Below, piece after piece: positions 8,942 to 17,874 of a DNA stretch of 64,000 nt (its first letter is position 1; the number at the start of each line of letters is the position of its first letter). The stretch covers positions 124,001-188,000 of the forward strand of contig NZ_CP051516.1 of NCBI RefSeq assembly GCF_012689525.1, written 5' to 3'. The position numbers and the translations under genes are program-made. Source of the stretch: Paraburkholderia aromaticivorans (lineage in GTDB: Bacteria > Pseudomonadota > Gammaproteobacteria > Burkholderiales > Burkholderiaceae). The notes under the pieces are model-generated. The model saw nothing but the letters and a program-made list of their open reading frames with translations, was not told where the DNA came from and did no database searches.

Positions 8942-9193
8942 TTTGAGCGCGGTTCGCAGCGACGGTTTCACTGCGAGCGCTCGACTCGTGCGCGGTTCGC
9001 GCATCGCGCGCTTCACCGGGAGCGCTCACCTCGCCTGCGATCGATTCGCATTCCGCGCGACATTCAGACGCAGAGTCGTACCAATTCGGTTATCTCTATC
9101 ATTTGGACCGTCACGCGTGACGGCTTCATTGCTATCCTTGGGGACCGCTGTCACTAGAACGGCGATCAGTCAATATAAATGGAGTGAGTCCCC

Positions 9194-9505
9194 ATGAAAC
9201 CTTCCCGTCGTACGTTTTTGATCACCAGCATTGGTGTGGCGTCCACCTTTGCGCTGTCGCGCCAGGCATTCGCCGACGCACCGAAAGTCTCCGAAACCGA
9301 TCCGACCGCGCAAGCACTCGGCTACAAGGCAGACGCCAGTAAAGTCGATAAGGCGAAATTCGCCAAGTACGCAGCGGGCCAGGACTGCGGCAACTGCAGT
9401 TTCTACCAGGCCAAGCCGACCGACGCCTACGGCGGCTGCCCGATGTTCGCCGGCAAGCAGGTCGCGAGTAAGGGTTGGTGCAGCGCATATAACAAGAAGG
9501 CCTGA
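9194..9505 (+). CDS. High-potential iron-sulfur protein (HiPIP)
   Basis: A 103-residue periplasmic electron carrier. A twin-arginine signal (SRRTFLITS) is followed by a hydrophobic stretch and AFADA. The mature part has the four cysteines of a [4Fe-4S] HiPIP: CGNC, GGCPMF and KGWCSAY. The start at 9194 is preceded by GGAGTGAG. HiPIPs are common in Burkholderiales and shuttle electrons between the cytochrome bc1 complex and terminal oxidases or reductases. It is a single gene bounded by a terminator. Confidence 0.95.
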   Translation: MKPSRRTFLITSIGVASTFALSRQAFADAPKVSETDPTAQALGYKADASKVDKAKFAKYAAGQDCGNCSFYQAKPTDAYGGCPMFAGKQVASKGWCSAYNKKA

Positions 9506-9587
9506 TTACCCATCAGCCGCACACGCGCTCAGTGTTGCGCGAAATGCGCCGCAACATGGCAGTGCGCATTCGAGGTCCCATCATTCA

Positions 9588-9621
9588 GACGTCTGCCACC
9601 CCGCGCGGCAGACGTCTTTTT
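9588..9621 (+). terminator. Rho-independent terminator after HiPIP
   Basis: GACGTCTGCC (9588-9597) pairs perfectly with GGCAGACGTC (9607-9616) and is followed by TTTTT. Confidence 0.92.
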
Positions 9622-9760
9622 GCTGCTTGAAAACCGCTTGTGCGCTCTTTACACTCCAAGGCGACCTCTACGTCTCGCGCTCTTTTTTCTCGCTCGCGCT
9701 AATACGGCATTGCACTAAAACGACGCACTACAGGATACTTTTGGCAGGCTGGAGATCCGA

Positions 9761-11053
9761 ATGACACCAGCGTCAAGGAGCCTTCATACGCGAGCCGTCG
9801 TCGCGGCTGTGATCGGCAATGCACTCGAGTGGTACGACTTCACCGTGTTCGGTTTTCTGACGGTGGTGATCGCGCAGTTGTTCTTCCCCGCCGGCAACGA
9901 CTATTCGTCGTTGCTCCTCGCCACCGCGACGTTCGGCGTCGCCTTCGTCATGCGGCCGATCGGCGGCATCGTACTCGGACTCTACGCGGATCGCGCGGGA
10001 CGCAAAGCGGCGTTGTCGCTCGTCATCGCGCTGATGACGCTCGGCATTCTGGTGCTGGCGATCGCACCGCCGTATTCGGCGATCGGCATCGGCGCGCCGT
10101 TGATGATCGTAGTCGGACGCTCGCTGCAAGGCTTTTCCGCCGGCGGTGAATTCGGCAGTTCGACGGCGTTGCTGATCGAAGCGGCGCCGTTTTCGAAGCG
10201 CGGCTTCTACGGCAGTTGGCAGATGGCGAGCCAGGCGGCGGCGCTGCTGCTCGGCGCGCTGGTGGGCGCCTTGATCACGCGCGGACTGTCGCCCGAGGCA
10301 TTGAAATCCTGGGGCTGGCGCGTGCCGTTCATTCTGGGTTTGATCATCGGTCCAATTGGCTTTTATATCCGCCGGCATCTCGCGGATTCGGAAGCGTTTC
10401 TGCTCGCGCAAAAAACCGCGCGGCGCGCGACGCTCGGCGAAGTCTTCAGGACTCACACCCGCGACGTGCTCTGTGGACTCGGCTCGGTGATCGCGCTCAC
10501 GGTGACGATTTACGTGCTGATCAGCTATCTGCCGACCTTCGCGGTCAATCAACTCAAGCTGCCGTTCGCGCAATCCTTTTACGCGGTGATCGTCGGCAAC
10601 CTGCTGCTGACGGTGCTGTCGCCATTGGCCGGCGCATGGTCGGACCGGATCGGGCGCAAGGGGCTGTCGCTGTGGTCGCTGGTGATTACGCTCGTGATCA
10701 TTTACCCGCTCTTCGCGTGGCTCGCGGCGGAGCCGAGCGTGTCGAAACTGATTCTCGTGCAGGCGCTGCTGTCGATCACGTTGTCCGGCTATTACGGGCC
10801 GTTCGGCGCGCTGATCGCAGAGCTGTTTCCGGCGAACGTGCGCTCGACCGGTTTATCGCTTGCCTACAACATCGCGGTGATGGTGTTCGGCGGCTTCGGC
10901 CCGTTCGTCGTGACGTGGCTCATCAACACGACCGGCTCGCCCCTCGCGCCGACTTACTACGTGATGGGCGGACTGGCGTTGTCGATCGTCGCGGTGGCCT
11001 GCATTCCGGGCAAGCGCCACGCGGATCTCGACGCGCATCGCAAACCGGCCTGA
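9761..11053 (+). CDS. MFS transporter, metabolite:H+ symporter (MHS) type
   Basis: A 430-residue inner-membrane protein with about 12 hydrophobic segments. The MHS subfamily signature is clear: GNALEWYDFTVFGFL in helix 1, MRPIGGIVLGLYADRAGRKAAL after helix 2 (the MFS loop 2-3 motif), RSLQGFSAGGEFG in helix 4, and SDRIGRK in the second half. Relatives carry dicarboxylates, citrate, shikimate, proline or betaine with protons. The substrate cannot be told from sequence. CTGGAGATC precedes the ATG. Confidence 0.9.
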   Translation: MTPASRSLHTRAVVAAVIGNALEWYDFTVFGFLTVVIAQLFFPAGNDYSSLLLATATFGVAFVMRPIGGIVLGLYADRAGRKAALSLVIALMTLGILVLAIAPPYSAIGIGAPLMIVVGRSLQGFSAGGEFGSSTALLIEAAPFSKRGFYGSWQMASQAAALLLGALVGALITRGLSPEALKSWGWRVPFILGLIIGPIGFYIRRHLADSEAFLLAQKTARRATLGEVFRTHTRDVLCGLGSVIALTVTIYVLISYLPTFAVNQLKLPFAQSFYAVIVGNLLLTVLSPLAGAWSDRIGRKGLSLWSLVITLVIIYPLFAWLAAEPSVSKLILVQALLSITLSGYYGPFGALIAELFPANVRSTGLSLAYNIAVMVFGGFGPFVVTWLINTTGSPLAPTYYVMGGLALSIVAVACIPGKRHADLDAHRKPA

Positions 11054-11149
11054 ACGGCGGACGGGTTTGAGCCAGGCTTTGACGCCGGCTGCGGGCTCTT
11101 TTAGTCACTTTGCCACGACACCTTCTCTCGCCGCCGGCAGTGTCTTCGC

Positions 11150-12670
11150 CTAGTTGCGTGCCTGTATCAACGGCGGCCGCTTGTCGAACCACGGCCGCGC
11201 TGTTTCGAGCTGCGCGGCCAGACGCAGAAGCGTTGCTTCACCACCGTCGCGCGCCGCGAACTGCACGCCGACCGGCAGCCCACGCGCATTCCAGTAGAGC
11301 GGCACCGACATCGCCGGCTGGCCGCTCAGGTTGAACAGTTCCGTGCAGCCGGCCCACGTAAACGCCTTGTTCGAGGCTTCCGTCAGCACCTTCTTCATCA
11401 GCGCTTCGAGCGGCATGGTGGTGACGGCGCGCATCTGCATCCGTTCCGCCGAAGTGGGCTGCATCTCGCCGATCTTGATCGGCGGCGCGGCGAGCGTGGC
11501 GCACAGAATCACGTCGTAGCGATTCAGCAGATCGGTGAGCCGTTCGGTGATACGGCGCTGTTCTTCGAGCGCGGCAGGCAGTCCGCGTTCGCCGAGTTTA
11601 CGGCCTACATGCGCCATCGTCCACGTCGAAATTTCGAATTCGGCGCGTAGCGGTTTGCGGCCGCTGATGCGCTCGGCGTTCAGCACCAGGTCTTCCGCTG
11701 TGACCGACCAGAGCGTGAGGAACGCATGACGAACCGCCGCGAAATCGATGCCGAGCGACACCGGTTCGATGTTATGGCCGAGCGAGCTGGCGAGTTGCGC
11801 GGCGTCGTCGAGCGCGGCGCGCGCGTCGGCGGAAAGCGACGGCGCGAGCATAGGCTCGGTGACGTACGCGATATTCAGCGGCTTGCACGGCTCGCGGCTC
11901 GCGCTCAGAAACGTGCCCGGCGCGCCGAGCGGCCGGTCGACATTGCCGCCAAGCAGATCGAGCAGCAATGCACTGTCGCGTACGCTGCGCGACACCGCAT
12001 GATCGACGCCGAGTTCACCGGACGCCACCGCCGCAGTCGCGCGCGGCACACGTCCGCGTGAAGGTTTGAGGCCGAAGAGTCCGCAGCATGACGCCGGAAT
12101 GCGGATCGACCCGCCGCCGTCCGACGCATGTGCGAGCGGCACGATGCCGGCGGCAACTGCCGCCGCCGCGCCGCCGCTCGAGCCGCCAGGCGTATGGTCG
12201 AGATTCCACGGATTGCGGCACGCGCCGAACAGTTCGGGCTCCGTATAAGGCATCTGACCGAGTTCGGACGTGCTGGTCTTGGCGAAGATGTTGAGGCCGG
12301 CCGCTTTCGCCAGTGCGACCACCGGCGCGTCTTCGGTGGGAATGAAATGGCGGTAGTGGCGGCTGCCCATGGCCATGCGCAGTCCGGCGACCGGCGCGCC
12401 GAGATCCTTGATCAGATACGGCACGCCGGCCAGCGCTGTTTGCGCGCTGACGCCATCGGCGTTGTTTGCGCCGTTCGCACGGCTCGCGTCGTCGCGTGAT
12501 GCGCGTTGACGGGCTGCATCGTAGTCCTTCAGGACAATCGCATTGATCGCAGGATTGACGGCTTCCGTCCGTGAAATCGCGATGTCGAGCAACTCGCGCG
12601 CGCTTGCTTTGCGCTTGCGTACCAGTTCGGCGAGGCCGGTGGCGTCATGGGCGAGATAATCTGAGTGCAC
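11150..12670 (-). CDS. Amidase (amidase signature family)
   Basis: A 506-residue amidase. The catalytic Lys is in PYLIKDLG. The Gly/Ser-rich signature [14 protein letters not shown] carries the cis-Ser, with the nucleophile Ser in [21 protein letters not shown]. This is a complete Ser-cisSer-Lys triad. It is cytoplasmic and hydrolyses a carbon-nitrogen bond in an unknown amide; GatA-like tRNA amidotransferase function is unlikely without gatB and gatC next to it. The start is GTG at 12670. No clear ribosome binding site is seen. Confidence 0.9.
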   Translation of the reverse strand: MHSDYLAHDATGLAELVRKRKASARELLDIAISRTEAVNPAINAIVLKDYDAARQRASRDDASRANGANNADGVSAQTALAGVPYLIKDLGAPVAGLRMAMGSRHYRHFIPTEDAPVVALAKAAGLNIFAKTSTSELGQMPYTEPELFGACRNPWNLDHTPGGSSGGAAAAVAAGIVPLAHASDGGGSIRIPASCCGLFGLKPSRGRVPRATAAVASGELGVDHAVSRSVRDSALLLDLLGGNVDRPLGAPGTFLSASREPCKPLNIAYVTEPMLAPSLSADARAALDDAAQLASSLGHNIEPVSLGIDFAAVRHAFLTLWSVTAEDLVLNAERISGRKPLRAEFEISTWTMAHVGRKLGERGLPAALEEQRRITERLTDLLNRYDVILCATLAAPPIKIGEMQPTSAERMQMRAVTTMPLEALMKKVLTEASNKAFTWAGCTELFNLSGQPAMSVPLYWNARGLPVGVQFAARDGGEATLLRLAAQLETARPWFDKRPPLIQARN

Positions 12671-12773
12671 GACGAATGAGCCCTCGCTATCGAGTGTTGA
12701 ATCGGCCGGCAGTCCATGCGCGCGATGAACCGCGCCGCGAGGTACCGTCGCCTGGATTGATCGTCACACATGG

Positions 12774-12805
12774 AAAAGACGGCGTGCCACCGACACGCCG
12801 TCTTT
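12774..12805 (-). terminator. Terminator downstream of dienelactone hydrolase
   Basis: AAAGACGGCGTG (12775-12786) pairs perfectly with CACGCCGTCTTT (12794-12805). Read on the minus strand the stem ends in TTTT, which fits the end of the dienelactone hydrolase transcript. Confidence 0.7.
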
Positions 12806-12936
12806 GAGAGAGTAACTGAGTTACGCACGCGAGTTACTGGCGCAAATCAAAAGCGCCAACAAAAAAGCGCAATGGGCGCGCGCAATTAATCGACGCGAAT
12901 AGCGGCACACACAAGCGCGCCAACTAGAACCGCGCG

Positions 12937-13635
12937 TTACAGACGTTCGCCGAGGAACGTGAGCGTGCGGCCATGCGCCAACGCGGCGGCACGCTGGTTA
13001 TACGATGCGCGGTCCGAACAGTTGAAGCCGTGATCGGCGTTCGGATAGATGTTGAATTCGGCGTCGGTGCGACCGGCGAAGCGTTCCTGAATCTCACCGA
13101 CGGCCGACAGCGGGATATGCGCGTCGAGTTCGCCGTAGTGGAATTGCATCGGCACCTTGATCTTCGCGGCTTCGTCGAGCTGGTTCTGGATGCCGCCGCC
13201 GTAGTAGGCGACCGCGCCGTCGAGCGTGCCTTGCGCCGCAGCCAGATACGCGAGCCGGCCGCCGAAGCAGTAACCGATTGCCGCAACCTTGCCGGTCACT
13301 TCCGGCATCGCGCGTAGCGCGGCAGCGGCTGCGCCGATATCGGACACGGCTTCGTCGAGTTTGAGTTTCTGCATCAGCTCGATGCCTTTCTCGCGATCGG
13401 CGCCGTCATACGTCAATTCCACGCGCGGTTGCACGCGCCAGAACACGTCCGGTGCGAGCGCCACGTAGCCGTCTTGCGCGTACTGATCCGCGACCGAACG
13501 GATATGGCTGTTCACGCCGAAGATTTCCTGAATGATGATGACGGCCGGTCCCTTGCCGCCTTTGGGCAACGCCAGGTAGCCGCCGAAACTGTCGTTACCG
13601 GCGGGAATGTCGATCCATTGGGAAGTGGTGCTCAT
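12937..13635 (-). CDS. Dienelactone hydrolase family protein
   Basis: A 232-residue alpha/beta hydrolase. The nucleophile elbow GYCFGG holds the catalytic Cys of dienelactone hydrolases, with the Asp in YGELDAHIP and His in NADHGFNC. An early Glu, in QEIFGVN, is also typical of the family. It may open a lactone ring in aromatic degradation or act on a general ester; no catabolic genes surround it. The ATG at 13635 (MSTTSQ) is chosen because GGAGAG precedes it; an in-frame ATG 12 bases upstream lacks this. Confidence 0.9.
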   Translation of the reverse strand: MSTTSQWIDIPAGNDSFGGYLALPKGGKGPAVIIIQEIFGVNSHIRSVADQYAQDGYVALAPDVFWRVQPRVELTYDGADREKGIELMQKLKLDEAVSDIGAAAAALRAMPEVTGKVAAIGYCFGGRLAYLAAAQGTLDGAVAYYGGGIQNQLDEAAKIKVPMQFHYGELDAHIPLSAVGEIQERFAGRTDAEFNIYPNADHGFNCSDRASYNQRAAALAHGRTLTFLGERL

Positions 13636-13887
13636 GTTGCTCTCCATTGACTCGCGCGCGGCTGTGCGAGGTCGGTCTGAATGAACGCCAGAGGCCTGAA
13701 TACCTGAAGCGGGCGGTCAGTTTGCCATCAAAAGAAACGCCGTGCAGCGGGGCTCCATGCGGTGGAAATCTCGTAAGGGGATTGAAACGTTCTCGATAAT
13801 TCATTTTCCCCGCGCGGGCCGCCTCGGTACATTGAAGCGTATTGGCTCGCTAGTGTCGCGAGCGCATTGACGGGAAAGGAATCCATC

Positions 13888-14991
13888 ATGAGTGAAGGCA
13901 GTTTTGTGACGCCGTTTGCGGAGCGTTTCGGGTTGCGCGTGCCGGTGGTACAGGCGCCGATGGCGGGCGGCGCGACGACGCCGGCGCTGGTCGCCGCGGT
14001 ATCGAACGCCGGCGGTCTCGGTTTTCTGGCGGGCGCGGCGCTCTCGCCCGAGAAGATCGCGAGCGAAGTCGCGGCGATCCGCGCGCTGACGGATCGTCCG
14101 TTCGGCGTGAATCTGTTCGTGCTCGAACCGGCCACGCCCGACGACGCGACCGTGCGTACCGCGCTCGAAGCCATCGATCCCTTGCGCCACGACCTCGGTT
14201 TGCCGCCGGGCGCTCCGCTCGCGCGCTACGCGCCGGATTTCCGCGCGCAACTGGACACGCTGATCGAATTGCGCGTGCCGCTGGCGAGCTTCACATTCGG
14301 CTTGCTCCCGGCCGACGACGTCGCCCGTCTGCACGCGAACGGTCTATATGTAATAGGCACCGCGACGCATGCTGCCGAAGGTGTGGCCTGGCGCGACGCG
14401 GGCGCCGATGCGATTGCCGCGCAAGGTGCGGAGGCGGGCGCGCATCGTGGCACATTCATCGGCGCATTCGAAGACGCGCTGGTCGGCACGATGGCGCTCG
14501 TGCCGCAACTCGTCGACGCGACCGGGCTGCCGGTGCTCGCCGCCGGCGGCATCATGGACGGACGCGGCATCGTCGCCGCGCTCGCGCTCGGCGCGCAAGC
14601 CGCGGTGATGGGCACCGCGTTTCTCACCTGCCACGAGAGCGCGATTCCACAGGCATGGAAAACCCGCGTGCGGTCCATGTCCGACACGTCGACTTCGGTC
14701 ACGCGCGCGATCACCGGCCGCCATGCGCGCGGCATACGCAATCCATTGATGCAGCGTTTGAGCGAAGCGGCGCAGAAGGTCGCGCCGTATCCGGTGCAAA
14801 ACGCGTTGACGCAGGAGTTGCGGCAAACCGCGAGCCGCGCGGAAAACGGCGACTATCTCTCGCTATGGTCAGGCCAGGGCGCGCCTTTAGGCCGCGCCCG
14901 CCGCGAAGGTCTCGGCGCCGCCGAACTGATGGGTCAACTCGAACACGAATGGCGCGACGCGACCGCGCGCATCGCCGCGTTCAAACGCTGA
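13888..14991 (+). CDS. Nitronate monooxygenase (2-nitropropane dioxygenase family)
   Basis: A 367-residue FMN enzyme that oxidises alkyl nitronates such as propionate-3-nitronate. Seen: VVQAPMAGG near residue 20, SNAGGLGFLAG, DAIAAQGAEAGAHRG with the catalytic His, LPVLAAGGIMDGRG, and ALGAQAAVMGTAFLTCHES for FMN phosphate binding. The length fits class I enzymes. ATG 13888 follows GAAAGGAATCC. It lies divergent from the dienelactone hydrolase with about 250 bases between them. Confidence 0.92.
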   Translation: MSEGSFVTPFAERFGLRVPVVQAPMAGGATTPALVAAVSNAGGLGFLAGAALSPEKIASEVAAIRALTDRPFGVNLFVLEPATPDDATVRTALEAIDPLRHDLGLPPGAPLARYAPDFRAQLDTLIELRVPLASFTFGLLPADDVARLHANGLYVIGTATHAAEGVAWRDAGADAIAAQGAEAGAHRGTFIGAFEDALVGTMALVPQLVDATGLPVLAAGGIMDGRGIVAALALGAQAAVMGTAFLTCHESAIPQAWKTRVRSMSDTSTSVTRAITGRHARGIRNPLMQRLSEAAQKVAPYPVQNALTQELRQTASRAENGDYLSLWSGQGAPLGRARREGLGAAELMGQLEHEWRDATARIAAFKR

Positions 14992-15414
14992 TTCAGCACG
15001 ATCCGGACGGGGTCCGGACGTGCCTGCTTTTCAAGCACGAAGCCTATTCGGATGATTAACGGTTTAACACGCTAAAAGCTTTAGGCCATGCTGTTAGACG
15101 AAAGCCTCACATAGCGGAAACCCGCATGGGCTGGTGCTTTCCAGTCACTCTCTCCAGTCCGGATCAGTGCCTGTTGGATAAACGCTATTAGTGTTCATCC
15201 CACTTCCTCAAAAAAGCCCCACAAATTAATTTGATGGCCTACACTTGCGCGCAAGTACGGTTTGCCGCCTGCCACAAACAGTCCGGTGAGCGTGCTGGCC
15301 AAGTGCATGAACGATGCAACCGGCGTGGTCGTCCACGGGACTGAGCGACACGTGTAGGGGAAGCGGGGGCACAGGGCGATTACGTTGTTTTTGGGACCGA
15401 AACTGGAGACTTAC
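14992..15414. other. Intergenic region with a 14-bp palindrome
   Basis: No gene is seen in this gap before the amino acid binding protein. A perfect palindrome ACTTGCGCGCAAGT lies at 15243-15256, about 160 bases before the start codon, next to TACACT, which could be a -10 box. It may be a regulator site. Nothing else is recognisable. Confidence 0.35.
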
Positions 15415-16560
15415 ATGAACATCAAGATTCAAAAGTTGTTGCCGATCAGCGCTGCGGCGATGCTGTTCGCGACGTTGGCAACTTCGGCTGCAGCCGACAC
15501 GGTCGTCAAGATCGGTCACGTTGCACCGCTGACTGGCGGTATCGCTCACCTGGGTAAAGACAACGAAAACGGCGCGCGCCTGGCAGTTGAAGAAATCAAC
15601 GCCAAGGGCCTGACGATCGGTGGCCAGAAAATCACGCTGCAACTCGATGCGCAAGACGATGCAGCCGACCCGCGCACGGCAACTCAAGTCGCCCAGAAAC
15701 TGGTCGATGATAAGGTCGTCGCAGTGGTCGGCCACTTGAATTCGGGCACGTCGATCCCGGCTTCGAAGATCTATAGCGATGCAGGCATCGTGCAGATCTC
15801 GCCGTCCGCAACGAACCCGGTCTACACGCAACAAGGTTTCAAGACGACGTTCCGCGTCGTGGCGACCGATGCGCAACAAGGTCCGGCACTGGCTAACTAC
15901 GCAGCGAAGGGTCTGAAAGTGAAGAGCGTCGCGATCGTTGACGACTCGACCGCCTACGGCCAGGGTCTGGCAAACGAATTCGAAAAGACCGCCAAGTCGC
16001 TGGGCCTGAACGTGATGTCGCATGACGCGACGAACGACAAGGCTGTCGACTTCCGCGCGATTCTGACGAAGATCAAGGGCGAAAACCCGGACGCGATCAT
16101 GTACGGCGGCATGGACGCCACCGGCGGCCCGTTCGCCAAGCAAGCCAAGCAGCTCGGCTTGCGCGCGAAGGTGCTGGCAGGCGACGGCGTGTGTACCGAC
16201 AAGCTGTCGGACCTGGCTGGCGACGCAACCGACAACATCGTCTGCTCGGAAGCCGGTATGGCGCTCGAGAAGATGGCTGGCGGCTCGGCGTTCCTCGCCA
16301 AGTATCAGAAGCGTTTCGGTCAGCCGATCCAGATTTACGCACCGTTCACGTATGACGCTGTGTATATCATCGTTGACGCTATGAAGCGTTCGAACTCGAC
16401 CGATCCGGCGAAGATCCTGGCAGCAATGCCGAGCACGGACTACAAGGGTGTGATCGGCGAAACCACGTTCGACTCGAAGGGTGACCTTCAACACGGCGTG
16501 ATCTCGCTGTACAACTACAAGAGTGGCAAGAAGACGCTGCTCGACGTAGTGAAGATGTAA
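15415..16560 (+). CDS. Branched-chain amino acid ABC transporter binding protein (LivK/BraC-like)
   Basis: A 381-residue periplasmic binding protein. A signal peptide (MNIKIQKLLPISAAAMLFAT, ending ATSAAADT) precedes a type I periplasmic binding fold with VVKIGHVAPLTGGIAHLGKDNENG, the usual LivJ/LivK opening. It probably binds leucine, isoleucine or valine. No permease or ATPase genes adjoin it, so it must serve a transporter encoded elsewhere. Codon choice looks more biased than in its neighbours (few rare codons, many CTG/AAG), as in highly expressed genes. ATG 15415 follows CTGGAGAC. Confidence 0.92.
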   Translation: MNIKIQKLLPISAAAMLFATLATSAAADTVVKIGHVAPLTGGIAHLGKDNENGARLAVEEINAKGLTIGGQKITLQLDAQDDAADPRTATQVAQKLVDDKVVAVVGHLNSGTSIPASKIYSDAGIVQISPSATNPVYTQQGFKTTFRVVATDAQQGPALANYAAKGLKVKSVAIVDDSTAYGQGLANEFEKTAKSLGLNVMSHDATNDKAVDFRAILTKIKGENPDAIMYGGMDATGGPFAKQAKQLGLRAKVLAGDGVCTDKLSDLAGDATDNIVCSEAGMALEKMAGGSAFLAKYQKRFGQPIQIYAPFTYDAVYIIVDAMKRSNSTDPAKILAAMPSTDYKGVIGETTFDSKGDLQHGVISLYNYKSGKKTLLDVVKM

Positions 16561-16615
16561 AAATCGCGTGACCGAAGGCAGCGTGTTGTCTGTCTTCGGT
16601 TGCATGGTTTAAAAG

Positions 16616-16650
16616 GCACGCGCGCCGCAAGGTCCGCGTGCTTTTTCTTT
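16616..16650 (+). terminator. Rho-independent terminator after the binding protein
   Basis: GCACGCG (16616-16622) pairs with CGCGTGC (16635-16641), followed by TTTTTCTTT. An additional stem (CCGAAGGCAG with CTGTCTTCGG, about 16572-16600) lies just upstream. Confidence 0.8.
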
Positions 16651-16693
16651 TGCGGTTTCTTTTTGCGGATCCCCATCGTTCGGAGAGACTGCC

Positions 16694-17710
16694 GTGACCC
16701 CTGTGACCCGTTCGTTCGACGACGCATGGCGCCGCTGGATCGCTGAAAATCTGCTGCTCGATGCACCGTCATCCGCGTTGCATGGCGCGCTGGTCGGCCA
16801 CGGTTTCGACGCGGGCGATGCCACTCGAGAAATCGACGCGGCGCTCGCGAGTCCTTATTTTCACGGTGCAACGCGTCTGCGCAATCGTTTGCGTAAGCGC
16901 GAATGGATTTTGTCGGTGTACGGCGAGCTCAATCGCATGCGCGCGGCGAGCGGTGTGATCGAACGGCGCGAACGGTTATCGTGCGACGCGTTCTTTGAGC
17001 AGTACTACTTTCAGAACCGGCCGGTGATCATCACCGGTGCATTCGATTTTTGGCCTGCGCGTTCGCGATGGAATTGGAACTACCTTCGCGAGCAGTGCGG
17101 CGATTGCGAAGTGGAAGTGCAGTTCGGCCGCGAATCGGACGCGAATTACGAAATCAATCAGCCCAAGCTCAGGCGCATGATGCGCTTTGCCCATTATGTC
17201 GACCTCGTCGAGCAGAGCGGGCCGACTAACGATTTCTACATGACCGCCAATAACACCTCGCACAATCGCGCGGCGCTCGCGGCGTTATGGTCCGACGTGC
17301 CGCCAATCGACGAATATCTCGACGCCGCGTCTCCCGATAAGGGTTTCTTCTGGATGGGACCGGCTGGCACAAAGACGCCGTTTCACCATGACCTGACCAA
17401 CAATTTCATGGCGCAGGTGATTGGCCGCAAACAGATCAAACTCGTGCCGCTGTCCGACACGCCGCATATGGCGAACCATCTGCATTGCTATTCGCTAGTG
17501 GACGGCGCAGCGATCGACTACGACAGTTTCCCGTCGATGCGGCAAGCGCAGTTGATCGAATGCACGCTCGCGCCCGGCGAATTGCTGTTTCTGCCGATCG
17601 GCTGGTGGCATTTCGTGGAAGGACTCGACGCATCGGTGACGATGACCTTCACCAATTTTCTGCGCGGCAACGACTTCTCGCGTCACTACGATACGTATCA
17701 CGAACTGTGA
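16694..17710 (+). CDS. Cupin-like / JmjC-domain protein
   Basis: A 338-residue protein of the cupin_8/JmjC class of Fe(II)/2-oxoglutarate dioxygenases. Seen: FFEQYYFQNRPVIITGAFDFWPA, typical of the start of the domain; the metal-binding HxD in TPFHHDLTNN; and the distal His in LPIGWWHFVEGLD. All three iron ligands are present, so hydroxylase activity is plausible. The substrate, possibly a protein side chain or small molecule, is unknown. The first 80 residues are helical and unassigned. The start is GTG at 16694. Confidence 0.85.
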   Translation: MTPVTRSFDDAWRRWIAENLLLDAPSSALHGALVGHGFDAGDATREIDAALASPYFHGATRLRNRLRKREWILSVYGELNRMRAASGVIERRERLSCDAFFEQYYFQNRPVIITGAFDFWPARSRWNWNYLREQCGDCEVEVQFGRESDANYEINQPKLRRMMRFAHYVDLVEQSGPTNDFYMTANNTSHNRAALAALWSDVPPIDEYLDAASPDKGFFWMGPAGTKTPFHHDLTNNFMAQVIGRKQIKLVPLSDTPHMANHLHCYSLVDGAAIDYDSFPSMRQAQLIECTLAPGELLFLPIGWWHFVEGLDASVTMTFTNFLRGNDFSRHYDTYHEL

Positions 17711-17784
17711 CGCGCGGATGAAGCGAGCGCGGCTCGTCGGCGCTGCGTAGTTAGAGTGTGACTCGCGCAGCCCGACGTGCCGAT

Positions 17785-17815
17785 AAAAAAACAGCGAGCC
17801 GGTTGCCCGGCTCGC
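17785..17815 (-). terminator. Rho-independent terminator for the repeat lipoprotein
   Basis: On the minus strand a 9-bp stem (GCGAGCCGG with CCGGCTCGC, 17794-17815) is followed by a T-run, seen here as AAAAAAA at 17785-17791. It ends the minus-strand lipoprotein transcript. Confidence 0.88.
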
Positions 17816-17874
17816 CGCCCCCCTTCGACGCCTGTTTTTATCGCGCCGCTACGTGCTGTCGTTATTCTTGTTCG

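Noticed and set aside
15226..16605. 459-residue minus-strand protein over the amino acid binding protein
   Set aside because: Antisense frame. The plus strand encodes a clear periplasmic binding protein with ribosome site and terminator.
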